A DNA stretch of 64,000 nucleotides from Albimonas sp036154955. GTDB taxonomy: Bacteria; Pseudomonadota; Alphaproteobacteria; Rhodobacterales; Rhodobacteraceae. The stretch's first letter is position 1. Every line of letters begins with the position of its first letter. The translations under genes were made by a program, and so were the position numbers. The DNA lies in NCBI GenBank assembly GCA_036154955.1, contig JAYZWL010000135.1, positions 1 through 64,000 of the forward strand, read 5' to 3'. Positions 16,601 through 25,424 of the stretch are shown here, piece by piece. The notes under the pieces are model-generated. The model was not told where the DNA came from. It searched no databases and was given only the letters and a program-made list of their open reading frames with translations.

Positions 16601-18220
16601 CGCGAGCTTGCCCGCGACATGCAGCGCGTCGAACGGCCCCTCGGCCCGGCCCGAGGCCTCGATCCGCCCGCCCGCGTCCTGCCCGTAGGCCGAGGCCACG
16701 GGCTTCAGGTCCGGCGTGCCCAGCCGGTAGTCCACCGCCGCCCGCTCCGCCGCGAGGTCCGCGTCGCCGGCGACCGAGACCTCCAGCAGCGGCGAGGTCA
16801 CGTCCAGTTGCTGCAGCCCCGCCTTCTGGTCCGTCAGCCCGTAGGTCGCCCGGATCGCCAGCCGGGTCTCGCCCAGCAGATCGGGGCCGAGCTTGTCGAG
16901 CCGCACCCCCTGCGCCAGCCCGGAGGCGGAGAGCGTCACCCGCTCATCCGCCATGCCCACCGTCACGTCGAGATCCGCCGCCCCCAGATCCGCCGGCGCG
17001 GTGGCCAGCCCCGCGAGGTCCAGCGCCCCCTGCGCGGTGAAATCCGCCGCGTCGCCCTTCAGCGTCCCGTCGAAGGCCAGCTGCTCGAAATGCACGCCCT
17101 CCGCCAGCGCCGCCAGCGGGGCCAGCGCCTCCAGCTTCAGGGCGAAATCCATGGCGGTGGTGTCGCGCGCGTAGTCCCCCGACACCTCCATGCCCAGCGA
17201 GGGGGAGGCGAAGCGCCCCTCCTCGATCCGGATCACGCCGCCCTCGGTCTCCTGCACCTTGAGGTCCAGCTCCGCCGTCTCGCCCAGCGCCACCTGCGCG
17301 GCGGGGTCGAGCGCGTCGCCCGGGATCAGGTCCAGCCGCAGCGAGGCGCCGATGGGCGCCTGGGCGTTGACCGTGGCCGAGCCGGTCACCCGGATCATCC
17401 GCTCCGCCTCCGCCGACAGGGTCAGCGCCCAGTCGGTCAGCGGGCCCGACGCGTCGATGTCGACGCGCGAGGCGCTGCCCTCCGGCAACCCCGCCAGCGC
17501 CGCCACCAGCCCGCCCGGCGCCTCGCCGGCGGCGAGCTTCAGGGTCAGGCTCTCGTCCGAGAAGTCGCGCACGTAGTTCAGGTCGATCTCGCCCGCCACG
17601 TCGTCGGTGCGGGTGAGGTCGAGCTTCAGGCTCTGCTCGTCGCCCTCGTCCACGAAGGACCCCGTCGCCTCGAAGGACAGCGACTGCGGCGCGATCACGC
17701 CGGCGGCGACGAAGGCGCGCTCCAGCCGCATCTCCTCCACCCGCGTGGTGATCGGCGAGCGGGGCCAGGCGAACGGGTCGAACGTGGCCTGCCCGACCTC
17801 GCTGTCCTCGTTCACCGTCACCTCCGGCGGGGTCGGGCGGCGCAGCACCTCCATGCCGACCACCGCCAGGCGGCGCACCTCCAGCTCGCCCCGCAGGATG
17901 CGCGAGGCGTTCCAGTTGAGGTCGATGGCCTCGGCCTTGAACCACACCCCGTCCCCGTCGGCGATCGCCACCTCGGCCAGCCGGGTCACGCCGTCCTCCG
18001 GCTCCTCGATCCCGCGGGCGGTGATCTCGAACTCGCCCTCGACCGAGATCTGGCGCAGCAGGAACTGCACCAGGCTGTTCTTCAGCCCGAAGATGGAGAC
18101 CTGCGCCTGCCCCGGCCCGGCCCACAGCGCCGTCACGGCCACCGCTGCCAGCCCGAGAACCGCGGCCAGCCCGCGCGCGAAGGTCGTGCGCCGCCCGGCG
18201 CGGAGGGGAGCGTTCCGCAT
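13634..18220 (-). CDS. tamB: Translocation and assembly module inner-membrane component TamB
   Basis: Very large periplasm-spanning protein, 1528 aa. A single N-terminal signal-anchor helix (about 12-38, FARGLAAVLGLAAVAVTALW) is followed by more than 1,300 residues of beta-strand-rich repeats typical of the TamB/AsmA-like bridging fold. The DUF490 C-terminal domain ends in alternating hydrophobic strands (TSVEVEVEVFENFTVEAETG) and the final Trp-Lys-His-Asp-Trp. TamB works with TamA in outer-membrane protein assembly, and proteins of this fold also carry phospholipid between the membranes. The start codon overlaps the tamA stop (TGATG), so the two are translationally coupled. Length is normal for alphaproteobacteria. 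Confidence 0.93.
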   Translation of the reverse strand: MRNAPLRAGRRTTFARGLAAVLGLAAVAVTALWAGPGQAQVSIFGLKNSLVQFLLRQISVEGEFEITARGIEEPEDGVTRLAEVAIADGDGVWFKAEAIDLNWNASRILRGELEVRRLAVVGMEVLRRPTPPEVTVNEDSEVGQATFDPFAWPRSPITTRVEEMRLERAFVAAGVIAPQSLSFEATGSFVDEGDEQSLKLDLTRTDDVAGEIDLNYVRDFSDESLTLKLAAGEAPGGLVAALAGLPEGSASRVDIDASGPLTDWALTLSAEAERMIRVTGSATVNAQAPIGASLRLDLIPGDALDPAAQVALGETAELDLKVQETEGGVIRIEEGRFASPSLGMEVSGDYARDTTAMDFALKLEALAPLAALAEGVHFEQLAFDGTLKGDAADFTAQGALDLAGLATAPADLGAADLDVTVGMADERVTLSASGLAQGVRLDKLGPDLLGETRLAIRATYGLTDQKAGLQQLDVTSPLLEVSVAGDADLAAERAAVDYRLGTPDLKPVASAYGQDAGGRIEASGRAEGPFDALHVAGKLAAEGLEYQGDPWGRVQFDHDVTVGPVIGGDLALRAEGTPYGPAAVTTGFELDGDRLVLSDLAAEALGATAQGGLRLDLATTLAQGDLAVTAADLGRFSDLAGQPLAGAMKGTLTLAPQDGAQNGALVAELTGFEGFGAAAERADANISLRDALGQPGADFAVSADGVVYVAPPADPQGVATRAAMTRAEVTGTAEDLTNAPAVKAAGELTGLSLSGPAAAAAEGVTFEADLQDLTAAPGGVFRAVARGLEAEGTRLAELRLDASGADLLAETGTAVADIVASGLDAGGATVREVKAHVEAAGLTAAPSATATATVTGISAGGATVRSAVLDARGENLAADPTGSATLRIEGVDAAGAATFSRIDLTAEGGMAALKLALDATGETAKGEPATVGVTGQGALVGEGAAFRFSRLEAKAGELAVGQRGTLTLRQSGGAQSFEGVDLALPGGSLRGSAALRGGGLVGDLALDVPDLGVIGDLFDAPLEAGRAAMTARFDTRAGSAKADVEATVSGLVVRDVTDGEGQAVNVALRSDWNGRVLNADGEVTGGFGDALRFSGALPLRPAGIVPAPPRGARIDAGLTWQGRVETIWPLLPLSDHVLTGDLDLDLRVAGTIDDPRPAGRIRLTDGAYQNLETGTILTDLRVRSRLRENGGGLVVRADALDGAKGPVEAEIQLKGKDIEATITTREAVLVRRDDVTAAITTDIRAEGPLTEPRVTGTVTVDRAEVRLVAATPPSLASLGEVEIKGAPPVEEEVAPSAGPILDLKVRAPGNIFVRGRGLQSEWEMSLDITGRASAPAISGAVERRRGTLDFLGRDFELVRGAVRFDGSTTIDPLIDVSLEHERDDITGRIAVRGYASDPQLAFESVPSLPEDEVLPRVIFGRPRQSMTAAEALQLAGGVATLLSGGEGVLGQVRSAVGLDVLSVDTDGESTAVKAGRNVADGVFVGVKQPVDGGATSVEVEVEVFENFTVEAETGADTSAVGLGWKHDW

Positions 18221-20283
18221 CAGTAAGCCTGTCCGATCGAGAAGTAGAAGCCGAACGGGTCGTCCACGTCCCGCGCGTTCAGCGGGAAGGCGATGTCGGC
18301 GCGGATCGGCCCGACGGGCGAGTAGTAGCGCACGCCGAACCCGGCCGCGAACTGCGGATCGTCCTCGAAATCCGGATAGACCTCGCGCGAGACGGAGCCG
18401 CCCTCGGCGAAGATCGCGGCCCCGACGGGCCCCCAGACCATCGCCCGAAGCTCCACCCCCGCCTCGATGACCGAGCGGCCGCCCACCGGGTCGTTGGAGG
18501 CGTCGAGCGGGCCGATATAGTCCTTCTGGTAGCCGCGGATCGACCCGCCGCCGCCCGAGTAGAACCGCTTGTTGATCGGCACGTCCGCATAATCCTCCGA
18601 GAAGATGGAGCCGACGCGCCCGCGCATGGCCAGCACGTATTTCTTCTCGTCGTCCAGCGAGATGTAGCCCGAGGCCAGCGTCTCCGCCTTGAAGAACTGG
18701 GAATCGCCCCGGTCCCGCGTCGCGTAATAGGGCGTGCCGTAGACCGTCGCCCGCACGCCCTCGGTCGGGTTCAGCAGGTCGTCGGTGCCGTCGTAGCGCA
18801 CGAAGGCGGGGATGCCGTAGAGCAGCAGGTCGTCCTGGCGTCCGTCCTGGCTGAGCAGCGAGTATTCAACCGTGCCGCCGGCGCCGACCGTCCAGTAGCG
18901 GCCGATGTCCCGCTCCACGCCCGCGCCCAGCAGCGCCGAGGTCTCGTCATAGGCGTCGTTCTCCTCGTGCTTGGCCTCGAAGTCGAAGGTCAGGTCCTGG
19001 CGCCGGCGCAGGAACTGCGGCTTGCGCAGCTCCGCGGTCAGCGACTGGTCGACGAGGCCGGCGTTGAGGTCGACGCGCAGCCGCTCGCCCTCCCCCCACA
19101 GGTTGCGATGCACGAAGCCGCCCTGCACCGAGGGGCCGTCGTCGGTGTCGTAGCGCACGCCGGCGGTGACGGTGCGCCGCTTGGCCTCCTCCACCGTCAC
19201 GGTCACCGGGGTTTCGGCCGGAGCGCCGGCGTCGGGGGCCGCGCGGGGCACGTCGACGCTGACCGAATCGAACAGCTCCGTCGCCATCAGCTCGGACTGG
19301 TACTCGCGAAGCTGGCGTCGGTCGACCGCCTCCCCCCGCCTCCAGACCCGGTAGCGGTTGACATGGCCCGGTTCCACATGGTCGAGGCCCTCGACGCTGA
19401 TCCTGCCGTATTCGGCGTAGGGGCCGGGGGCCACGCGGGTCTCCACCTCGATGGTCGCGGCCTCCATGTCGGCCACCGCGCGCCGCCCCTCCAGCTTGGC
19501 CCAGGGCCGGCCCTGGTTCAGCAGCGCGGTCAGCACCTTCGCCTCGGTCTCCAGGATCGTCGCCGCGTCGGCCCGGTCGCCGACCGGGGATCCGATCTCG
19601 TCCGGCGCCGGAACCTGCACCGGCGGCCCCTCCGGCACGTCGACGAGCTGGATGTCGTGGCGGACCAGCCGGAAGGCCGGGCCCGGATCGATGATCATCC
19701 GCGCCAGCGCCCGTTCCCGAGGACCGTCGTCGACCGGCGCCTGCGCCGTGGCGTCGCCGTCGGTCTCCTCGCCCTCCTCCGCGTCCGCATCGGCGTCGGA
19801 GGTCAACGCGGCCAGCGTCAGGCCCTTGTTGACCGGCCCGCGGCTCACCGGCCCGCCCTCGGCCCCCACATCGTCGTCCGCGGCGCCCGGCGTCGCCGGC
19901 TCGGGGGGAAGCTCGACCACCTCCACCTCGATCTCCGGCTTGTAGTAGCCGAAGCTCTTCAGGACCTTGACCGCGGAGGCGATGTCCTCCTCCGCCCGCC
20001 GCTTGAGGATGGCGCGGCTGGGCGCGCCCCGGTCCTGCCGCCGGTAGAGCAGCAGCGTCTCCTCCATCAGCCCGCTGGCCTCGTCATTGGGCGCGCCGAC
20101 GATCTCCACCTCGTAGTCGATGCCGGTGGCGGGTTCGAGGAATTCGGCCGGCGGAATGTCGCCGGCACGCTCCTCCCCGAAACCGCAGGCGGCCAGCCCG
20201 AGGGCCGGGACCAGGATCAGCGCGCGGCCGGCGCGGCGCAGGAAGCGGGACCCGGGACGTCGGGACGCGGGGGCGATGGTCAT
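18220..20283 (-). CDS. tamA: Translocation and assembly module outer-membrane component TamA
   Basis: BamA/TamA (Omp85) family outer-membrane protein, 687 aa from the ATG whose first base is 20283; a GTG 15 bp upstream is an alternative start. POTRA domains occupy about residues 50-330 and the 16-strand barrel the rest, ending with the aromatic terminal strand (FYFSIGQAY). The lid-lock region shows the GGGSIRGYQKD motif (about residue 570). Unusually, the signal region ends LGLAAC (Cys33), a good lipobox, suggesting lipidation. A Glu/Asp-rich insertion lies inside the POTRA region (about 135-205). tamB follows with a one-base overlap. Confidence 0.9.
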   Translation of the reverse strand: MTIAPASRRPGSRFLRRAGRALILVPALGLAACGFGEERAGDIPPAEFLEPATGIDYEVEIVGAPNDEASGLMEETLLLYRRQDRGAPSRAILKRRAEEDIASAVKVLKSFGYYKPEIEVEVVELPPEPATPGAADDDVGAEGGPVSRGPVNKGLTLAALTSDADADAEEGEETDGDATAQAPVDDGPRERALARMIIDPGPAFRLVRHDIQLVDVPEGPPVQVPAPDEIGSPVGDRADAATILETEAKVLTALLNQGRPWAKLEGRRAVADMEAATIEVETRVAPGPYAEYGRISVEGLDHVEPGHVNRYRVWRRGEAVDRRQLREYQSELMATELFDSVSVDVPRAAPDAGAPAETPVTVTVEEAKRRTVTAGVRYDTDDGPSVQGGFVHRNLWGEGERLRVDLNAGLVDQSLTAELRKPQFLRRRQDLTFDFEAKHEENDAYDETSALLGAGVERDIGRYWTVGAGGTVEYSLLSQDGRQDDLLLYGIPAFVRYDGTDDLLNPTEGVRATVYGTPYYATRDRGDSQFFKAETLASGYISLDDEKKYVLAMRGRVGSIFSEDYADVPINKRFYSGGGGSIRGYQKDYIGPLDASNDPVGGRSVIEAGVELRAMVWGPVGAAIFAEGGSVSREVYPDFEDDPQFAAGFGVRYYSPVGPIRADIAFPLNARDVDDPFGFYFSIGQAY

Positions 20284-20419
20284 GCGGACAAACACCACTC
20301 GAATTGCGGCGAGGGGATGGCGGGCCGAGGCGACCCCGCCTCCCGCCGGCGGCGGGGTCAGGGTCAGGCTCGGGCCGCAGGCTGCGGGCTCCGGCCCGGC
20401 TTGGCAAGGGGGCGGCGGG

Positions 20420-21535
20420 TCAGCGTCCGCGCTGCGGAACCCGACCGCGCGCCCCGGCGCCGGCGCGGCCCGAAGCGGCCGGCGCCGCGGCGCGTCCGCC
20501 CTTGGGGGCCGGCTTGGGCCGGCGGGCGGCCAGCACCTTGTAGACCCGGTCGCCGGCGATCTCCTCGACCTCGGCGAACAGCTCCCCCAGCGCCCGGTCG
20601 TAGGGCAGCGTGCGGTTGGCCACCACGATCGCCTGCCCCGACAGCTTCAGCAGCCGGGCGGCGGTGGCGAGGAAGGCCTCGCCCAGGCTCACCGCCACCT
20701 CGCGCCCGTCGTGGAAGGGCGGGTTGGCGATCACCCAGTCGAGCCGCCCCATCGGCATCCCCGGCGCCCGCGCGTCCGCCCAGCGGAAGCCGGCCCTGGG
20801 GTCGGTCACGTTCAGCCGCGCGCAGGCGAGCGCCGCGTGATCGGCCTCGATCAGCTCGACCGAGGTCACGCCCGGCTGCGCCAGCGCCGCGGCCGACAGG
20901 AACCCCCAGCCCGCGCCGAGATCGGCGCCCGCGCCCTTCAGCTCCGGCAAGGCCTCGGCCAGCATGGCCGAGCCCGGATCCACCCCGTCGCGGGAGAAAA
21001 CGCCGGCCGCGGTGAACCATTTCCGCCCGTCCGCGCCGTCCGCCGCCGGCGCGGGAACCGCGGCTTCCGCCCATTTCGCGAAGACGTCGGGCGTGGCGTC
21101 GAGCCGGCGGGTGGTCAGCACCCGGCCGTGCTTCATCGGCCGGGCCTCGACCTCCAGCCCCTCGCGCCTCAGCGCCTTCTGCAGGGTCTCGATCCCGTCG
21201 GTCTTGGCGCCCGCGGCCAGCACCGGGCCGCCGGGAACGGTCAGCGCCCAGGCCCGGGCGAAATTGGCGAAGGTCTCGTCCCGCGCCCGGGTCAGCGCCA
21301 CCGCGGCGGCGGGGAACGGCGCGGTCCCCTCGGGCAACGCGGGATGCACGGTCCGCCCCTCGGCGGCCAGCGCGTCATGCAGGGGCCGCAGCCCCTGTTC
21401 GCAGACCAGCGCGTCCCGCGCGAAGCGGGAGCCGGGGCGCGCGCGCAGCACCAGGAGCCCGCCGGGGGCGGGCGGGTCGATCTCGCCCGTCTCGAACGGG
21501 ACGGCGAGCAGGTCCATCGGATCGGGATCAGCCAT
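20420..21535 (-). CDS. rsmC: 16S rRNA (guanine-N2) methyltransferase, RsmC-like
   Basis: SAM-dependent class I methyltransferase of 371 aa with two tandem methyltransferase-like halves, as in RsmC. The N-terminal half (1-180) is a degenerate copy. The C-terminal half (about 185-340) has a SAM-binding region GADLGAGWGFLSAAAL and the catalytic NPPFH motif (about residue 267). RsmC methylates guanosine 1207 of 16S rRNA. A basic, Gly/Ala/Pro-rich tail of about 35 residues probably helps RNA binding. The start has TAGGAGCCTCGC. It is not in an operon with pyc; a hairpin element separates them. Confidence 0.82.
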   Translation of the reverse strand: MADPDPMDLLAVPFETGEIDPPAPGGLLVLRARPGSRFARDALVCEQGLRPLHDALAAEGRTVHPALPEGTAPFPAAAVALTRARDETFANFARAWALTVPGGPVLAAGAKTDGIETLQKALRREGLEVEARPMKHGRVLTTRRLDATPDVFAKWAEAAVPAPAADGADGRKWFTAAGVFSRDGVDPGSAMLAEALPELKGAGADLGAGWGFLSAAALAQPGVTSVELIEADHAALACARLNVTDPRAGFRWADARAPGMPMGRLDWVIANPPFHDGREVAVSLGEAFLATAARLLKLSGQAIVVANRTLPYDRALGELFAEVEEIAGDRVYKVLAARRPKPAPKGGRAAAPAASGRAGAGARGRVPQRGR

Positions 21536-21600
21536 GCGAGGCTCCTAGCGCCGGGCCGCGCGAAAAGAAAGGGCGGGCGTGCGGGGCGGCGTCTCCGGAA

Positions 21601-21731
21601 GCCGGCCCCCGACCCGGCCGCGGGCCGCGCCCGGGCGCCGGGCCGGCGCGGGACCGGGGACGCCCGGCGGCGCCGTCTCCGGACGGGCGGCGGGAGGGCC
21701 GGGCGGGCGGGCGACGCGGCCCGCAGGGACG
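21601..21731. repeat. GC-rich intergenic hairpin element, copy E
   Basis: Block 1 is diverged but still pairs GCCGGCCC (21601-21608) with GGGCCGGC (21640-21647) and shares the GGCCGCGCCCGGGCGCC core with copy A. Block 2 pairs GGGCCG (21696-21701) with CGGCCC (21717-21722) and continues GCAGGGACGCGAG as in copy A. It lies just beyond the 3' end of pyc. Confidence 0.6.
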
Positions 21732-21755
21732 CGAGGCGCCGCCCGGCCCGTCCCG

Positions 21756-24700
21756 TCAGGCCTCGAACTCGACCAGCAGGTCCTTGGCGTCCACCTGCGC
21801 GCCGGCGCCGGCATGGACGGCCTTGACCGTCCCGTCCCGCTCCGCGTGCAGCGCCGTCTCCATCTTCATCGCCTCGATGGTCAGCAGCAGGTCGCCGGCC
21901 TTCACCGCCTTGCCCGCCTCCACCGCGACCGAGGCGACCACGCCCGGCATCGGCGCCGCCACATGGGCCGGGTTGCCGCTTTCGGCCTTGGGCCGGGCCT
22001 GCACGCTCGCCGCCGCCTTGCGGTTCTTGACCGAGACCACCCGCGGCTGGCCGTTCAGCTCGAAGAACATCTTGGCCGATCCGTCCTCGCCGGTCTCGCC
22101 CCGCGCGGACAGCACGATCTGCAGTGTCTTGCCCGGCTCGATCTCCGCCTCGACCTCGTCGCCCGGCTCCATCCCGTAGAAGAACACCGGCGTCGGCAGC
22201 ACCCGCACCGGGCCGAATTCGGCGTGGCGCTTCATGTAGTCGGCGAAGACCTTGGGATACATCAGGTAACCGCAGAGATCCTCGTCGTCGATCTCCGCCC
22301 CGTCCGCGGCGGCCGAGGCCTCCGCCCGCAGCTTGTCGAAATCCGCCGGCGCCACCCGCGCGCCCGGCCGCGTCAGGTCCGGGGCCGCGCCCTTCAGCGC
22401 CTTCTTCACGATCCCCTCCGGGAACCCCCCCGGCGGCTGGCCGAGGTCGCCGCGCAGCATCCCGATCACCGATTCCGGGAAGGACACGTCGACCTCCGGA
22501 TCCTCCACCTGCGCCCGGGTCAGCCCGGCCGAGACCATGGTCAGCGCCATGTCGCCCACCACCTTGGACGAGGGCGTCACCTTCACGATGTCGCCGAACA
22601 TGCGGTTCACCTCCGCATACATCGCCGCCACCTCGTGCCAGCGCTCCTCCAGCCCCATCGAGCGGGCCTGCGCCTTGAGGTTGGTGAACTGGCCGCCCGG
22701 CATCTCGTGCAGGTAGACCTCGGAGGCGCCGGCCTTCATCTCGCTCTCGAAGCCCGCGTATTGCAGGCGCACCAGCTCCCAGTAATCCGACATCTCCCGC
22801 ACCCTGGCGGGGTCGAGCCCGGTGTCCCGCTCGGTATGGCGCAGGGCCTCGACGATGGAGCCGAGGCAGGGTTGGGAGGTCAGGCCCGAGAACGAGTCCA
22901 TCGCCGCGTCCACCGCGTCCACCCCCGCCGCAGCGGCCGCCAGCACCGTCGCGGCCGAGATGCCGGAGGTGTCGTGGGTGTGGAAGTGGATCGGCAGCCC
23001 CGTCTCCTCCTTCAGCGCGCGGATCAGGGGGCCGGCGGCGGCGGGCTTCATCAGCCCGGCCATGTCCTTGAGCCCCAGCACATGGGCGCCGGCGGCCTGA
23101 AGCTCCTTGGCCATGCCCACGTAATACTTCAGGTCGTATTTGGCCCGGTCCGGGTCGTTGATGTCGCCGGTATAGCAGATCGTGCCTTCGAGGATCTTCC
23201 CCGTCTCCAGCACCGCGTCCATGGAGACGCGCATGTTCTCCACCCAGTTCAGGCTGTCGAACACCCGGAACACGTCGACGCCCGAGGCCGCGGCCTGGCG
23301 CACGAAGCGCTGGACCACGTTGTCGGGATAATTGGTGTAGCCGACCCCGTTGGCCCCGCGCAGCAGCATCTGGGTCAGCAGGTTGGGCATGGCCGCGCGC
23401 AGGTCGCGCAGCCGCTGCCACGGACATTCGTCGAGGAAGCGATAGGCCACGTCGAAGGTGGCGCCCCCCCAGCACTCGACCGAAAACAGGCCCGGCAGGT
23501 TCGCCGCGTAGGCGGGCGCCGCCTGGGCCATGTCATAGGTGCGCATCCGGGTCGCCAGCAGGCTCTGGTGCCCGTCGCGCATGGTGGTGTCGGTGATCAG
23601 CAGCCGATTGACCGACAGCATCCACTCCGCCACCGCCTGCGGCCCCTTCGCCTCCAGCAGGTCCCGCGTGCCGGGCGTGACGGGGGCCGAGGGCTTCGGC
23701 GCCACCGGCGGGCGGGCATGGGCCGGCGGGCGCGGGCGCGAGGCGGCCTCCGGATGCCCGTTCACCGTCACGTCGGCGATCCAGTGCAGCAGCTTGGTCG
23801 CCCGGTCCTGGCGGGGGGCGAAGTCGAACAGGTCCGGCGTCTCGTCGATGAACTTGGTGTGGTAGGTGCTGTCGAGGAAGCTGGGATGCTTCAGCAGGTT
23901 CTCCACGAAGGCGATGTTGGTGGCCACGCCCCGGATCCGGAACTCCCGCAGCGCGCGGTCCATGCGCGCGATGGCCTCCTCCGGCGTCGGGGCCCAGGCG
24001 GTCACCTTCTCCAGCAGGCTGTCATAGTAGCGGGTGATGACCGCCCCCGAATAGGCCGTGCCGCCGTCGAGCCGGATGCCGAAGCCGGTGGCGCCCCGAT
24101 AGGCGGTGATCCGGCCGTAATCGGGGATGAAATTGTTGGTCGGATCCTCGGTCGTCACCCGGCATTGCAGGGCGTGGCCGCGAAGCTGGATGGCGTGCTG
24201 GCCGGGAACCCCGGTCGCCTCGGCGATGGTCGCGCCCTCGGCGATGCGGATCTGCGCCTTGACGATGTCGATGCCGGTGACCTCTTCGGTCACCGTGTGC
24301 TCGACCTGCACCCGCGGGTTGACCTCGATGAAGTAGAACTTGCCGTCGGCCATGTCCTGCAGGAATTCGACCGTGCCGGCGCATTCGTATTTGGCGTGCC
24401 GGCAGATGCGCAGGCCCAGCTCGCAGACCTCGGCCCGCTGCTCTTCGGAGAGGTAGGGCGCCGGCGCGCGTTCGACGACCTTCTGGTTGCGGCGCTGGAC
24501 CGAGCAGTCCCGCTCGAACAGGTGGACGACCGAGCCGTGCCGGTCGCCGAGGATCTGCACCTCCACATGCCGGGCCTTCTGGATCAGTTTCTCCAGGTAG
24601 CCCTCGCCGTTGCCGAAGGCGGCCTCGGCCTCGCGCCGCCCGGCGCGCACCTTCTCGGCCAGCTCGTCGGGGCCCATGATCGGCCGCATCCCGCGCCCGC

Positions 24701-25199
24701 CGCCGCCCCAGGACGCCTTGAGCATCAGCGGATAGCCGATCGCCTCGGCCATGGAGCGGGTCTTGTCCATGTCCTCGTCCAGCACCTCGGTCGCGGGGAC
24801 CACGGGCACGCCCGCCTCGATCGCCGCGCGCCGGGCGCTGGCCTTGTCGCCCAGCATCCGCATGGTGGCCGAGGTCGGGCCGATGAAGGCGATCCCGGCC
24901 GCGTCGCAGGCGTCCACGAAATCCGGGTTCTCCGACAAAAGCCCGTAGCCCGGATGGATCGCGTCGGCGCCCGCCAGCTTCGCCACCCGGATCATCTCGG
25001 AGATCGACAGGTAAGCCCCCACCGGCCCCAGCCCCTCGCCGATCCGGTAAGCCTCGTCCGCCTTGAACCGGTGCAGGCCCAGCTTGTCCTCGTCGGCGTA
25101 GACCGCGACGGTCCGCTTGCCCAGCTCATTGGCCGCCCGCATCACGCGGATCGCGATCTCGGAGCGGTTGGCGACGAGGATCTTTTCGAATTTCTTCAT
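21756..25199 (-). CDS. pyc: Pyruvate carboxylase
   Basis: Single-chain, biotin-dependent anaplerotic enzyme, 1147 aa, the normal length. It makes oxaloacetate from pyruvate, bicarbonate and ATP. Domain order is biotin carboxylase (KKFEKILVANRSEIAIRVMR at the N-terminus; ATP-grasp loop KASWGGGGRGM near 160; HVEVQILGDRHG near 210), carboxyltransferase (about 530-820, LITDTTMRDGHQSL and GLKDMAGLMKP), the allosteric linker, and a C-terminal biotinyl domain with the biotin-accepting Lys in EAMKMETAL (about 1110). The start was set at 25199 because the biotin carboxylase domain begins there; the reading frame extends much further upstream without homology. It is monocistronic and cytoplasmic. Confidence 0.96.
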   Translation of the reverse strand: MKKFEKILVANRSEIAIRVMRAANELGKRTVAVYADEDKLGLHRFKADEAYRIGEGLGPVGAYLSISEMIRVAKLAGADAIHPGYGLLSENPDFVDACDAAGIAFIGPTSATMRMLGDKASARRAAIEAGVPVVPATEVLDEDMDKTRSMAEAIGYPLMLKASWGGGGRGMRPIMGPDELAEKVRAGRREAEAAFGNGEGYLEKLIQKARHVEVQILGDRHGSVVHLFERDCSVQRRNQKVVERAPAPYLSEEQRAEVCELGLRICRHAKYECAGTVEFLQDMADGKFYFIEVNPRVQVEHTVTEEVTGIDIVKAQIRIAEGATIAEATGVPGQHAIQLRGHALQCRVTTEDPTNNFIPDYGRITAYRGATGFGIRLDGGTAYSGAVITRYYDSLLEKVTAWAPTPEEAIARMDRALREFRIRGVATNIAFVENLLKHPSFLDSTYHTKFIDETPDLFDFAPRQDRATKLLHWIADVTVNGHPEAASRPRPPAHARPPVAPKPSAPVTPGTRDLLEAKGPQAVAEWMLSVNRLLITDTTMRDGHQSLLATRMRTYDMAQAAPAYAANLPGLFSVECWGGATFDVAYRFLDECPWQRLRDLRAAMPNLLTQMLLRGANGVGYTNYPDNVVQRFVRQAAASGVDVFRVFDSLNWVENMRVSMDAVLETGKILEGTICYTGDINDPDRAKYDLKYYVGMAKELQAAGAHVLGLKDMAGLMKPAAAGPLIRALKEETGLPIHFHTHDTSGISAATVLAAAAAGVDAVDAAMDSFSGLTSQPCLGSIVEALRHTERDTGLDPARVREMSDYWELVRLQYAGFESEMKAGASEVYLHEMPGGQFTNLKAQARSMGLEERWHEVAAMYAEVNRMFGDIVKVTPSSKVVGDMALTMVSAGLTRAQVEDPEVDVSFPESVIGMLRGDLGQPPGGFPEGIVKKALKGAAPDLTRPGARVAPADFDKLRAEASAAADGAEIDDEDLCGYLMYPKVFADYMKRHAEFGPVRVLPTPVFFYGMEPGDEVEAEIEPGKTLQIVLSARGETGEDGSAKMFFELNGQPRVVSVKNRKAAASVQARPKAESGNPAHVAAPMPGVVASVAVEAGKAVKAGDLLLTIEAMKMETALHAERDGTVKAVHAGAGAQVDAKDLLVEFEA

Positions 25200-25424
25200 G
25201 GGGGCGGGCTCCGCGTGGCCGGGTGGGAGGTCGGGACGGGGACGGGCGGGACGAATGCCCCGCATCCAGAGCCCACACCGAAACCGCGCCGGGGGCAAGG
25301 CGTTTCGCTGCGTCGCAGCGAACCCCCCGCCGAAGCCCTTCGCAGGGCGCGATTTTCGCCAAGCTTCCGCCCCGATCCCGGCTATGCTCCCCCGCGGATG
25401 CGAAGAATGGGGGAGAGACCGGCG

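Noticed and set aside
13460..18226. 1588-codon plus-strand frame opposite tamB
   Set aside because: The opposite strand encodes a full-length TamB with signal anchor and DUF490 end. The frame is open only because stops are rare at this GC content; composition is His/Arg/Gln-rich noise.
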